64,000 bases of DNA from [Actinomadura] parvosata subsp. kistnae (GCF_900323885.1 NZ_OOHJ01000022.1:1674001-1738000); one strand, 5' to 3'. Positions 25,291 to 35,300 are shown, counted from the first letter of the stretch. Numbers and translations: made by a program. Notes: generated by a model from the sequence alone, not told the origin.

Positions 25291-25767
25291 ATGGTTCGCG
25301 TCAGGGCGCATGTGCGGCGCCTCAAGAGCGGCAAGGTCACCCGAGTCAGATCCCACGAGCGACGCACCCCCGGCCCGTCCTCCACCTCGTCCGGCCTGTT
25401 CCTGATCGTGCCGGGCGCGCTGGTCTTCTTCGGGCTCGTGTTCATCGGCGTCCAGGCGCTGGGCCATTCCATCCCGGTCGCCTCCGAGACGGAAAAGCCG
25501 GCGCACTCGCAAGCCACCGCTCCGGACGCCCTCCCGCCCGGCCCTGAAGGAGTTCTGGCCGGCAAGCTCCGGCAGGCCCGTACGAATATCGGCCTGTCAC
25601 AAAGCGAGGTGAGCGCGCGAACGGGAATCGCCGAATCGACCATCAACGATTTCGAGCAGGCCCGCGCCGTCCCGAGCGCCGACACCCTGAAGAAGCTGTC
25701 CAACGCCTACCAGCTCTCGCTCAACGAATGGTCCGCCCTCGAAATCGCCCGGGCCGAGCTCCGATGA
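25291..25767 (+). CDS. Single-pass membrane protein with XRE helix-turn-helix
   Basis: A 158-residue protein. A strongly basic N-terminus (MVRVRAHVRRLKSGKVTRVR) is followed by one hydrophobic segment (about 37-57, GLFLIVPGALVFFGLVFIGV), then a short Ser/Thr/Pro linker and an XRE-type helix-turn-helix (about 90-150, LRQARTNIGLSQSEVSARTG, then STINDFEQARAVPSADTLKKL). The basic N-terminus suggests an N-in orientation, which would put the helix-turn-helix outside the membrane, so topology and function are puzzling. It could also be a fusion of unrelated parts. No close functional family is recognised. Confidence 0.65.
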   Translation: MVRVRAHVRRLKSGKVTRVRSHERRTPGPSSTSSGLFLIVPGALVFFGLVFIGVQALGHSIPVASETEKPAHSQATAPDALPPGPEGVLAGKLRQARTNIGLSQSEVSARTGIAESTINDFEQARAVPSADTLKKLSNAYQLSLNEWSALEIARAELR

Positions 25768-25797
25768 GTTAGCGCGCCGCCGGCGGTCTCCATCATC

Positions 25798-26460
25798 ATG
25801 ACAACCTTCGCCCTCATCCACGGCGGCGGCGCAAGCGCCTTCGACTGGCACCTTGTCGAAAAGGAGCTGCGCGAGCGCGGACACGACACGGTCGCGATGG
25901 ATCTCCCCATGTCCGACCCCAAGGCCACCCTCTGGGACTATGCCGACGCGGTCGCCCAGGCAGCCGGCGAGCGCCGCCCGCTGGTGGTGGTCGCCCATTC
26001 CTGGAGCGGCTTCGTCGGCCCGCTCGTCTGCGCCCGCACCAACGTCTCGGCGCTCGTCCTCCTCACCGCCATGATCCCAACCCCCGGCGAGACACCGGCC
26101 GCCTGGTGGGAGCAGAGCGGCTGGCACTCGCCCGGCATCGAGGACGAGTACGAACTCTACTTCCACGACGTCCCCCGCGACCTGGCCGACCAGGTGCTCA
26201 GCCATGACCGCGCACTCAGGGCAGACCTGAACATGGACCTGGCCTGTTCCGAACCCTGGTCCCTGACCGCCTGGCCGGACGTCCCCACCACATACCTGCT
26301 CTGCAGCGACGACCGCCTCTTCACACCCGAGTTCGTACGGCAGCACGTGAAGGAACGCCTCGGCCTCGTCCCGGACGAGATGCCCGGAGGACACATGGTG
26401 ATGTTGTCGCGCCCAGGCGAACTGGCCGACCACCTGCTACGGGCCCTCCCCACCGACTGA
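25798..26460 (+). CDS. Alpha/beta-hydrolase fold esterase-like protein
   Basis: A 220-residue cytoplasmic hydrolase with oxyanion-region IHGGGASAFDWH at the start, nucleophile elbow AHSWSG (Ser at about 69), acid in CSDDRLF (about 176) and His in GGHMVML (about 200). It resembles the small salicylate-esterase/hydroxynitrile-lyase-like group. The substrate is unknown and no Shine-Dalgarno is evident. Confidence 0.82.
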   Translation: MTTFALIHGGGASAFDWHLVEKELRERGHDTVAMDLPMSDPKATLWDYADAVAQAAGERRPLVVVAHSWSGFVGPLVCARTNVSALVLLTAMIPTPGETPAAWWEQSGWHSPGIEDEYELYFHDVPRDLADQVLSHDRALRADLNMDLACSEPWSLTAWPDVPTTYLLCSDDRLFTPEFVRQHVKERLGLVPDEMPGGHMVMLSRPGELADHLLRALPTD

Positions 26461-27029
26461 CACTGGGACGGCCCGGGCGAGCAGACCGACCAGCCGGCAC
26501 GGGCCCTCCCCTTCTCCACCAGGCAACCCGACGACGACAGGGCCGGGCCAAGCCGACCGACCAGCCAGCACAGGCCCTCCCTTCCCACCAGCCAACACCG
26601 ACGACGACAGGGCCAGGCAAGCCGGCCAACCAGCCAGCATGGGCCCTCCCCACCAGCCGACCGCGCCAATTACTGCCACTGCCCGCACCAATCCCCCACC
26701 GGCCCACATCAATGACTGGCTGGCCTGCGCCGTGCAACGCCACGAGCACGGCGCACCATCCCCGCAGCCGCGCACCATCCCCGCAGCAGCACCATCCCCC
26801 AACAGCGCCATCCCCGCATAGCGCCATCCCCGCAGCAGCGACAAAAGCGATGAGAAGCGACAAATGCGCGCTACCCTCACCCCTGTGATCGCCCGAAACC
26901 CGCACCCTGAGGTGAGCGCGCAGGCCGGCCGCGGCCGGAGCCCGCTCCCGTGCACGGCCGCCTGTGCCCTGATCAACGCGGTAATGCGCGAGACCGTGCC
27001 TGCCCACCATCCGAAGGTGCACTGAGCCG
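26461..27029. repeat. Gene-free repeat region
   Basis: About 570 bases with no credible gene. A roughly 70-base unit, marked by CCAGCCRGCAYRGGCCCTCC and ACGACGACAGGGCC, is repeated about 2.4 times at 26481-26665. A short unit GC(G)CCATCCCCGCAG is repeated about five times at 26753-26840. The remainder is unremarkable upstream sequence of the MerR gene. Confidence 0.65.
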
Positions 27030-27806
27030 ATGGCGGACGGGCTCACGATCGGCCAGGCGGCGGCGTTCGTCGGCGTCACGATCAAGACGGTGCGGCACTA
27101 TCACCGGCTCGGCCTGGTCAAGGAGCCGGAGCGGGACAGCTCCGGCTACCGGCGTTACCGCTCGGCCGACCTGCTCCGCCTGGCCCAGGCCCGCACGCTG
27201 GCGGGAGCGGGCGTGCCGCTGGCGGAGATCGGCGACCTGCTCGACGCCGACCCCGAGCAGTTCGCCGCCACTTTGAACGACGTCCACCGCCGCCTCACCG
27301 AGCAGATCGAAGACCTGATCGCCCGCCGCGACACCCTCGACCGGCTCGCCCACGGCGACCGCGCCCTGCTCCCCGACCGGGCCTGCGCCGTCCTCGACCG
27401 CCTGACCGCGCTCGGCTTCAGCCCCGACTACGTGGCCACCCAACGCGAGGCCATGGTCCTGGCCAGAGCGCTCATCCCCGCGATCTTCGACAGCTTCCTG
27501 ACCCAGCTCGAACATTCGCTGGACGATTCCGAGCTCATCGAGCTGATCAAGCGCGGCATCGAAGCACGGTCCTGGGACCCCGACGACCCGAGGATCGAGG
27601 AGCTGGCGTCGGCGCTGGCGGACAAGCTGCTGTCCAACCGGGCTGCCCTGGAAATGCCCACCACCCCTGGGAACCAGTCGGACACCGCCGCCCGATACGG
27701 CCTGGTCAATCACCATGGGGAGGATCAGGAGCCGTCCATCGCCCGGCTGAACGCGCTGGTCGAGGCACGCCTGCGTGCGGCCGGCATCACCATCCCGTAC
27801 CAGTGA
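27030..27806 (+). CDS. MerR-family transcriptional regulator
   Basis: A 258-residue protein with the MerR winged helix at 5-75 (LTIGQAAAFVGVTIKTVRHY, GYRRYRSADLLRLAQA), a dimerisation helix (LNDVHRRLTEQIEDLIARRDTL) and a long helical effector region. There are no paired Cys residues for metal binding. It is likely an activator responding to an organic ligand. The target is not evident. Confidence 0.88.
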   Translation: MADGLTIGQAAAFVGVTIKTVRHYHRLGLVKEPERDSSGYRRYRSADLLRLAQARTLAGAGVPLAEIGDLLDADPEQFAATLNDVHRRLTEQIEDLIARRDTLDRLAHGDRALLPDRACAVLDRLTALGFSPDYVATQREAMVLARALIPAIFDSFLTQLEHSLDDSELIELIKRGIEARSWDPDDPRIEELASALADKLLSNRAALEMPTTPGNQSDTAARYGLVNHHGEDQEPSIARLNALVEARLRAAGITIPYQ

Positions 27807-27990
27807 CGTCCCCGCCCGGCACGCAAACCGCTCCCTCCGGTGGCGTCTTGCCGGCGAGGATCAGGTGGCTGCACCCACCACGCCATGGGGCAAGTCATCA
27901 AGGAAATCCTGTGCTTCTCTCCGTCCCTGCAAGAGGTATGCGGTCAGGGTGGCGAAAATACGAGGATGCCGGCCATGGCGTGCACCAGCT

Positions 27991-28635
27991 TCAGCCGCCG
28001 AAGGTCAGCACTACTTCTTCGACGCTCTCTAACAGAGCACGCCATCCGTCCAATCTGACGACCTCCCCATTACAGTTCAGCCGGTCAAGCAGCTGCCTCC
28101 TATGCTGGGGAAATCGTTTGGCAACACTTTCACGGCGGCGACCGGTCACCTCCGCGGCTTTCAGAATGCACTGACGAAGATACGACTTCGGGTCGGACAG
28201 AGCCTCGACCTCGTGCACCTTCGGGAGACCGAGACCGGCCCGGCCACGAGGGTTTCCCGCGACATGTCTGATCGCCTGCTCGTCGAGAAGCAGCCAGGCC
28301 TCAGTCATTCGTATGGGAATTACTGGAACGCACGCGTTCGTGTATCCCACGCGCTTGACGGCCTCTCGCACCTCTTGCTGACGAGCCTCCATGCCCGCGT
28401 TGTCCGCGTCGCGGTGCACCACGACGACGTCGGGCTGCAGCCCGCCCATGAGCCTGATGCCCGCTTCGACACGCGACGCGACGTCCTTACTGACCTTGCC
28501 CAGACGTTCGAAATCCGGCGCGCTCAGCCTCAGCGCGACACCCCTGGCAGCGAAGAGGGACTCGACGATACCGGCAAGAGGCGCATCGGAACTGCCCTCC
28601 GCGACAAAGATGCCCGTATATACATCTCCCCTCAT
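27991..28635 (-). CDS. Toprim-like protein (DUF4276-like), partner of AAA ATPase
   Basis: A 214-residue protein. Acidic residues fall in a Toprim-like pattern: VAEGSSDAPL (Glu13), VVVHRDADNAG (Asp76, Asp78) and RMTEAWLL (Glu112), as in DUF4276 proteins. It starts in an ATGA overlap with the ATPase gene, so the two are coupled. Toprim-like domains can be nucleases that act with AAA ATPases in OLD and PARIS-like anti-phage modules. GC is visibly lower than in flanking genes. It could instead be a housekeeping accessory protein; assignment is by pattern only. Confidence 0.7.
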   Translation of the reverse strand: MRGDVYTGIFVAEGSSDAPLAGIVESLFAARGVALRLSAPDFERLGKVSKDVASRVEAGIRLMGGLQPDVVVVHRDADNAGMEARQQEVREAVKRVGYTNACVPVIPIRMTEAWLLLDEQAIRHVAGNPRGRAGLGLPKVHEVEALSDPKSYLRQCILKAAEVTGRRRESVAKRFPQHRRQLLDRLNCNGEVVRLDGWRALLESVEEVVLTFGG

Positions 28636-30059
28636 ATCTCGAAGTCCACCGGCAGCTGGATATGACGGCCCGGAGGTGGCGTAAGGAACTCCACCAGGTC
28701 AGCCTCCGAGAAAACCGGACCGTCTGCGGCAGCCCGCCATGAACCCCGGAACGGCAGCAGCGACAGCGACGCTCCGACAGATCCGTCCGATGCCTTCTGT
28801 GGTACCAGTGCCGCCAGCAAAAGATCATCCGGGTCGCACAACTGCACCACGCCAGAAGAGTGCGTGTTGACAATGACCTGACGGAACGGATTCTCCATTC
28901 CTGGACCCTCCCGAGGGTCTACCGCGAGATCTCGAACGAGCTCAACAATAGCAGGCAGATTCGCCGGGTGGATTCCATTCTCCGGCTCCTCCATACATAT
29001 CAACCCAGATACCGTCGGGTCCTCCAGCAATACGCATAGCGCCAGAAATCTAAGCGTTCCCTCAGAAAGGGCGCGAGCAGGCAGCCGCAATCCACCCTTT
29101 TCCTGCATGAACAGGGTGAAGACCTCGCGAACTGGATCCGGTTCCACAGAAACGCTTTCCACCCCCAGCCCGGCAAGGTCGGCGAGCCGACTTGAGACCC
29201 TGGCATAGACAGCCGCGGAATCAGCGTCCAAGCCGTCACGACCACTCTCGTTCGCGATCCGGAAGAGAGCGGCTGCCAGATGCCGCCCATTGGCGGACAT
29301 CGCGCGGGGAGCCGAAAAATCGTCCGGCGCTCTCAGCGCGGAGGGCTCAAGTGCGAGACGTCTCCAACTCTGCATTTCCCGGCGCGCCGCAAGGATCGTG
29401 GGATAGTCGTTCGTGGTGACGGTGCTGAGAACCGTGCGTCCCGCCCTCGCCGCAGCTCGTGGTTGCGGCTTACCGAAGCTTCCGCCATCTCCATGGACGT
29501 TGATGACCGTGCCGCTCTCCCGCTCCTCCGTCGAGAGAAAGGCACCGCCACGCCTCTGGCCGGTGACCACCGAGCCACGGAACCGCTTCGCACTGTGCGG
29601 AAACTTCAGGTGTTTCGCCGCGTCGCCCCTCGTGATGTGACGCAGCTCCTCACGGGTGAGGACCAGACGCCCGATGCTGCTCTCTCCGCTGGGCGGCGCG
29701 TAGCGAATGCTCACCTCATATCGCAGAAAAGTCGTTGTAGCGTCCGCGACCGCTCCCAGATCATCCTCCACCACAGCCGGCACAATCATTTCTGCGGCCA
29801 GATGTATCTCGCGGGGATGCTCCCTATAGCCGTCCCAGAACAGATCCCGTGGGTCGCCGCCACGAACACCGGACGCCCCTCTGACCCTCTGGGCAGATTC
29901 CATCAATGGCTCGCTCGCCATCGCGGACAGAAACTCTATGGCGTCGAATACGTTCGACTTTCCAATACCGTTCGCCCCCGCTATGCACGTGAAGGGGCCA
30001 AACTCCACCTGGACGTCCAGCAAGTTTTTGAAGCCGCGTACTTCCAGGCGTGTCAGCAT
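28632..30059 (-). CDS. AAA-family ATPase (AAA_21/RecF-like), candidate defence effector sensor
   Basis: A 475-residue SMC/RecF-like ATPase: VRGFKNLLDVQVEFGPF, Walker A GANGIGKSN (28-36), ABC-type signature LSEGTLRFL (331-339), Walker B LICMEEPENGIHP (353-365) and NTHSS (398-402). There is no nuclease domain of its own; the coupled downstream gene supplies a Toprim-like part. Lower GC and more balanced codon use than its neighbours suggest transfer. A -10-like TAGTCT lies about six bases before the ATG, so the transcript may be leaderless. Confidence 0.85.
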   Translation of the reverse strand: MLTRLEVRGFKNLLDVQVEFGPFTCIAGANGIGKSNVFDAIEFLSAMASEPLMESAQRVRGASGVRGGDPRDLFWDGYREHPREIHLAAEMIVPAVVEDDLGAVADATTTFLRYEVSIRYAPPSGESSIGRLVLTREELRHITRGDAAKHLKFPHSAKRFRGSVVTGQRRGGAFLSTEERESGTVINVHGDGGSFGKPQPRAAARAGRTVLSTVTTNDYPTILAARREMQSWRRLALEPSALRAPDDFSAPRAMSANGRHLAAALFRIANESGRDGLDADSAAVYARVSSRLADLAGLGVESVSVEPDPVREVFTLFMQEKGGLRLPARALSEGTLRFLALCVLLEDPTVSGLICMEEPENGIHPANLPAIVELVRDLAVDPREGPGMENPFRQVIVNTHSSGVVQLCDPDDLLLAALVPQKASDGSVGASLSLLPFRGSWRAAADGPVFSEADLVEFLTPPPGRHIQLPVDFEI

Positions 30060-30384
30060 GACATTAGACTAGCGGCCCCTGTGGGGCCGGCGAAGCACAA
30101 TAGCGCCACGGCGGGATCGCACTCGGCAGAGGCAACGAGGGGCGCCCATCAGCGAGTCACGTATCGATCAAGAACGCCCGGTCGCCGACGGCTGTCGCTC
30201 CTCGCGGCGAAGGTAGCGCCGGCCGACCTCGGTGGCGACGTTGAACTCTGACGAATCTATGCCAATCGCCGACAGAATCGTCAGCTTGAGGGGGTGCAAA
30301 AGTCGGACATAAGAAACCTGGCTGCAAGTCCTTGCGCTTCTGGCGCACTGTAAGGCGCTGAGGAGCGTCGTCAGGCGGCACGGC

Positions 30385-30520
30385 GTGCGTTGCAAGCGCT
30401 GTCAGTCGCCACGGGGGTGCGCTGCAAGCGCCGCCAGTCGCCACGGGGGTGCGCTGCAAGCGCCGCCAGTCGCCACGGGGGTGCGCTGCAAGCGCCGTTG
30501 GTCGCCACGAGGTGTGCTAC
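30385..30520. repeat. 32-base tandem repeat, about 4.3 copies
   Basis: Unit GTGCGCTGCAAGCGCCGCCA plus GTCGCCACGGGG; copies start at 30385, 30417, 30449 and 30481, with a decayed partial copy from 30513. The middle two copies are identical. There are no unique spacers. Confidence 0.9.
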
Positions 30521-30536
30521 CAGGCGCCGTGAGAAA

Positions 30537-30821
30537 GCGTCCGAGCGGAGCGAGGCCCGATCGGGGTGGGCGCCCACGGGCAAGATCGCCGTGGGCGCGT
30601 ACGGGCAAGATCGTCCTTGAGGGGCGCCCCTGTCAGGACGTCGTCTCAGCCATGCGGCTTCCTGGGCAACAACCTTGCCAATGCCTCCACGGCAGGGTGG
30701 GCAGAAGACGGCCGACCATCTACACGGGCAAGGGGTGGGCACGATGGCGCCGTCAGGCGCGGGGGTTGCGCCGCAAGGCGCCAGGAGAGGGGCGTCCGAG
30801 CGGAGCGAGGCCCGATCGGGG
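30537..30821. repeat. 30-base direct repeat pair
   Basis: GCGTCCGAGCGGAGCGAGGC then CCGATCGGGG occurs identically at 30537-30566 and 30792-30821, each followed by a similar GGGCG..CACGGGCAA stretch. Confidence 0.85.
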
Positions 30822-30899
30822 CGGGCGTTCACGGGCAACCACCCCATCGGGCAACGGGTGGGTGCCGCCTGTGTGGGAGGCGGCACCCGTGGGGACGGC

Positions 30900-31478
30900 C
30901 TAGACCGGGGTGTGCATGTGGCGGGTCAAGGCGTGTTCCACCAGCGTGATCAGGGTGGACTTGACTGATTCGCGTTGGCGGGCGTCGAGGCGGACGATCG
31001 GGATGTGGTCGCCGATCGACAGCGCCTCCCTGATTTCCTCCTCCGCGTGCGCGAAGTGGCCGTCCCAGCCGTTGATGCCGATGACGAACGGCAGCTTCGC
31101 CTCTTCGAAGTAGTCGATGGCGGGGAAGCTGTCGGCCAGGCGGCGGGTGTCGACGAGGACGACCGCGCCGATGGCGCCCCGGACGAGGTCGTCCCACATG
31201 AACCAGAAGCGGTGCTGTCCGGGGGTGCCGAACAGGTACAGGATCAGGTCACGGTCGAGCGAGACCCGGCCGAAGTCCATGGCCACGGTCGTGGTCGTCT
31301 TGTTCGGGGTGAGGGAGACGTCGTCGACGTGCGCCGAGGCGTCCGTCATGACCGCTTCGGTGGTGAGCGGCAGGATCTCCGAGACCGCTCCCACGAACGT
31401 CGTCTTGCCCACGCCGAAGCCCCCGGCCACGACGATCTTCGTCGAGGTTAGGCCGGGGCTAGAGCCTGCGAAGTCCAC
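30900..31478 (-). CDS. cvnD: CvnD Ras-like GTPase, conservon 3
   Basis: A 192-residue small GTPase: P-loop GGFGVGKTT, MDFGRVSLDRDL, FGTPGQHRFWFMWDD, and N-G-W-D at the G4 position. The C-terminus HALTRHMHTPV differs from the other copies. GTG start 31478 overlaps cvnC by 20 bases. Last gene of its operon. Confidence 0.93.
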   Translation of the reverse strand: MDFAGSSPGLTSTKIVVAGGFGVGKTTFVGAVSEILPLTTEAVMTDASAHVDDVSLTPNKTTTTVAMDFGRVSLDRDLILYLFGTPGQHRFWFMWDDLVRGAIGAVVLVDTRRLADSFPAIDYFEEAKLPFVIGINGWDGHFAHAEEEIREALSIGDHIPIVRLDARQRESVKSTLITLVEHALTRHMHTPV

Positions 31479-31866
31479 TGAGAACCCTTTCGAGCAAGTT
31501 GAGGTCCGGCTTTCCCGCGTCCAGCGCAGGCTGGTGCACGCGGATCAGGCCCTCCGACGCCATGTCGGCGATGAGCACCCGGACCACACCCAGAGGCTGG
31601 CGTAAAAGGGCGGAGATCTCGGCGACCGACCGGACGTTCCGGGTCAGGTTAATGATCGCCTGATACTCCGGACTTAGTAGGGAAATGTCTTGGTATTCCG
31701 ACGTCACGGAGGACACGAGTGCCTCCATGGCGAACTTCATCCGCGGAGCGGTGCGCCCCCCGGTCACGGCATAGGGCCGTACCAGGGAACTCGGCTTCTG
31801 CGGACGGGGAGCCGCCGGATGCGGCGGAGTGCTATCACCAGCCCAACCCTGCTGACCTGACACCAT
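31459..31866 (-). CDS. cvnC: CvnC DUF742 protein, conservon 3
   Basis: A 135-residue DUF742 protein with VRPYAVTGGRTAPR, a winged-helix-like core (RNVRSVAEISALLRQPLGVV) and the terminal LLERVLSGLRRL. ATG 31866 has AGGAG upstream. It lies 21 bases after cvnB. Confidence 0.92.
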   Translation of the reverse strand: MVSGQQGWAGDSTPPHPAAPRPQKPSSLVRPYAVTGGRTAPRMKFAMEALVSSVTSEYQDISLLSPEYQAIINLTRNVRSVAEISALLRQPLGVVRVLIADMASEGLIRVHQPALDAGKPDLNLLERVLSGLRRL

Positions 31867-31887
31867 TCTTCTCCTGTCACCGCCCCG

Positions 31888-32310
31888 CTATCGGGGGCGG
31901 GCCGCTTGCAGCTCAGCGCGTACGGCCGGAGTCAGTACCTGACCCGCCCGCTCGACCAGCAAGGTCATCTGGTACGCGACCAGACCCATGTCACAGTCGG
32001 GAGCAGCCAGGACCGCCAAGCAGGATCCATCACTGATCGACATGATCATCAAGAGCCCACGCTGCATTTCGATAACAGTCTGCGTCACCATACCGCCCTC
32101 GAAGACCCGCGCAGCACCCTGGGTCAGGCTGATGACACCGGACGCGACCGCGGCGAGCTGGTCGGCCCGGTCTTTGGGGAAGCCTTCGGAATAGGCCAGC
32201 GGCAACCCGTCGGACGACACCACGACCGTGTGGGCGACGCCCGGCACGTTGTTCACGAAGTCCGTGATCAACCAGCTTATGCCGCGCGCTCCCTGGCTCA
32301 TTTCTCTCAT
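31888..32310 (-). CDS. cvnB: CvnB Roadblock/LC7 protein, conservon 3
   Basis: A 140-residue Roadblock protein (VPGVAHTVVVSSDGLPLAYS, LAAPDCDMGLVAYQMTLLVE). ATG 32310 has AGGAGG upstream and overlaps the cvnA stop as ATGA. Confidence 0.93.
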   Translation of the reverse strand: MREMSQGARGISWLITDFVNNVPGVAHTVVVSSDGLPLAYSEGFPKDRADQLAAVASGVISLTQGAARVFEGGMVTQTVIEMQRGLLMIMSISDGSCLAVLAAPDCDMGLVAYQMTLLVERAGQVLTPAVRAELQAARPR

Positions 32311-35300
32311 TTGTCCTCCTGCTGATTCTCTTCACCGCGCGTGAACGCCCGGCCTTGCCGGACGCCCTGCTGGAAGCTGGAGAGCCGGCTGCGCAGCCGC
32401 TCGGGTGAGATCTGCGGCGCCGGTGACGTGGGCTGAGGCTCGGCGAGGCTGGCCGTGCCGGGCACCAGGTTCGCCTTGGGGACCCGGCGGGGCAGGCCCG
32501 ACGGCGTGGTGCCGGCCTGCTGCGGCTGCGCGGCCGCCTGCGCGGCCTGGAAGCCGGAGTCCGCGGGCGACGACCAGGAGGGGGCGCTGACGCCCGACTG
32601 CCCGGGCTTGCGCTGCGGGAGCGCCGGCTTGCCGCTCGCGGAGGACGCGGCGGACGCGGCCGGTGGCTGCTGCGGCTCGCCGGGCACCGCCGGGTGCACG
32701 GCGGTGATCTCGTGCTCGCCCTCGGGCTCGTGGCGCTGCTGCAGGACCTCGGGGTCCGGACGGCGGAACCAGTCGGAGCCGACCGACGAGAAGATCGGCA
32801 GGAACTCCTCGCTCTGCTCCTCCAGCGGCGAGTTGCGCACCACGGGGAGCGGGCCGGTCATGTCCTGGGAGGAGTACTCGCCGGGGCCGAACGGGTTGTA
32901 GCCGGAGTGACCGTTCTGCTCGAACTGGTCGGCGGGCTTGGGCTCGTCGGCGAACGGGGAGCGGTAGGTGTCGCCGAACTGCGGCCGCTGCCGCTCCTCC
33001 GCGTCGAACAGGGACCTGCGGGGCAGCGGGTCGGCGAAGGACGTCCAGCGCTGGTCGTCCTGCTGCGGCTGCGGCGGGGGCGGCTCGGTGGCGAAGGACG
33101 GCCAGCGCGGCTCGTCGTCCTGCTGCATGGGCGGCGGCTGCTCGGCGAACGACGGCCACCGGTTCTCGGCGAACGGCGAGGGCTGCTCCGCGGCGGGCGC
33201 GGGCGGCTCCTCGGAGAAGGAGGACCAGCGCGGCTCGCCGAAGGCGGCGGGCTGCTGCGGGACGGCGGGCGGCTCCTCGGAGAACGACGGCCAGCGCGGC
33301 TCGTCGGCCTTCGGCTGCTGCTGATCGCCGAACGGGTCGCCGAAGCCAGGCTTGTCACCGAAGCCCGGCCGGTCGCCGAAGGAGTCGCCGAAGCCGGACC
33401 CCGACGCGGGCGCCGGCTGGTCGCCGAACACCGACGGCTGGTCGCCGAAGGCGGACGGCTGCGGGTCGGGGGTGGCGGGCTGCTCGCCGAACGAGGGCCA
33501 GTTGCCCGTGCCGGGCGCCGGCACCGAGCCGGGCCACTGGGTGTCGACGATGTGGCCGGGCATGTCGTCGAACGACGGGTGCGAGCCGTTGCGCGAGGGC
33601 GGCTGCTGCTGGAACATGCTCGGGTCGAACGAGGTGAACGCTTCGTACTGGCCGCCCTGCTGCGGCAGGCCCTGCCCGTTGCTGATGAGCATGTCGGGCA
33701 TGAACACCAGGGCGCTGAGGCCGCCGGTCTCGCGCATGCTGAGCTGGACGCGGATGCCGTGGCGCAGGGCCAGGCGGCCGACCACGAACAGGCCCATGCG
33801 GCGGGAGACGGACACGTCGACGACGGGCGGGTTGGCCAGGCGCCAGTTGGCCTCGGCCAGCTCCTCCTGGCTCATGCCGATGCCGAGGTCGTTGATCGTG
33901 ACCAGGACGCCGCCCTCGGCGGGGGTGCTGGTGACGGTGACCTTGCTCTCGCGCGGGGAGAAGGAGATGGCGTTCTCGATCAGCTCGGCGAGCAGGTGGA
34001 CGGCGTCGGTGACGGCGGGGCCGACGATGAGGGTGCCGGACGGGATCTGGATCTGGACCCGCTCGTAGTTCTCGACCTCCGACAGCGAGGCGCGGGCGAT
34101 GTCGACCAGCGGCACCGGCTCGCTCCACTTGCGCGCGGCCTCCTGGCCGGCGAGGACCAGGAGGTTCTCGCTGTTGCGGCGCATGCGGGTGGCCAGGTGG
34201 TCGAGGCGGAAGAGGTTCGCGAGCCGCTGCTCGTCCTCTTCGCCCTGCTCCAGACCCTCGATGAGCTGGAGCTGCCGCTCGACCAGTGTCTGGCTGCGGC
34301 GGGAGAGGTTGACGAACATCGAGTTGACGTTGGCGCGCAGCTTGGCCTCGTCGCCGGCCAGCCGGATCGCCTCGCGGTGGACCTCGTCGAAGGCCCGGGC
34401 CACTTCCCCGATCTCGTCGCGGGTGTTGATGCCGATGGACGGTACTTCGGGGATCTGGGCGCCTTCGCCGGACTCGCGCAGGATGCGGACGGTGTCGGGC
34501 AGGCGGCTGGTGGCGACCTGGAGCGCCTCGGCGCGCAGCCGGCGCAGCGGCCGGACCAGCGAGCCGGCCACGCGGGTGGTGATGACCAGGACGAGGAGCA
34601 GCAGGACGAGGATGAGCGCGCCGGAGATGATGGCGTCGCGCTGCTCGGTGTTGCTCAGGTCGGTGGCGGTGGTCACGATCTTGCCGGCGAGGTTGCCCTC
34701 GACCTTGCGCATGGCGTTGACGGTCACCGTCGTGCTCTCGAACCAGTCGTTGAGGTCGCGGTTCGTGGTGACGTCGAGGTCGGTGATGCGGTTGCTCTGG
34801 CGGACCTGGGCCAGGGCGCGCTGGCGCATGGCGTCGGCGAGGTCGACCTGGAGGCCGCGGACGTTCTTGTGGTAGGCGTCGAGGTCGGCCTTGCTCGCCT
34901 CGGCCTCGAAGGAGGCCAGGTCGGCCTGCTGCGCGTTCCAGGAGCCGAGGAAGTCGGCCCAGTCGGCGCTGTCGACCCTGCGGTTGGGCTGCAGCAGCGT
35001 CACGATGAGGATGATCTGCTGCTTCGAGACCTCCTCCTTCATCCGCTGCAGCGAGCCGAGCGCGGCCACGTCGCCCTGGAGGCCGTCGTCGCTGACGCCG
35101 TCGCCCAGGTCGGCCTGGATGCCGGAGAAGATCTCGATCATCGTGCTGTAGGTGCTGATCGAGGCCCGCGCGGGCACGTTGTCGACCATGGAGTCGCGCA
35201 GGCTGTCGAGGCCCTCCAGCCAGCGGCGGGTGTCGGAGACACCTTCGCGCACGCGCGCGGAGTGGGAGGCGTCGATGGCGTTGGCCGCGCTGAGCACGGC

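Larger units (their letters stand above)
30060..30899. other. Gene-free, repeat-bearing stretch between the AAA module and conservon 3
   Basis: 840 bases with no coding region that I can support. The left third is AT-richer, the rest is GC-rich and repetitive. It holds a 32-base tandem array (30385-30520) and two copies of a 30-base sequence (30537-30566 and 30792-30821), with further reshuffled pieces (ACGGGCAAGATCG, GGGTGGGC) around them. It looks like eroded or recombining DNA at the edge of a mobile segment; no integrase or transposase is seen. Confidence 0.6.

Noticed and set aside
26639..26821. Short open frame in the repeat tract (plus strand)
   Set aside because: Pro/Thr/Ala low complexity made of repeats, with no ribosome site and no homology recognised.
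30385..30903. Open frames across the 32-base repeat region, both strands
   Set aside because: They are simply the repeat read in frame (for example CKRRQSPRGCA-type), with no start signal or domain.
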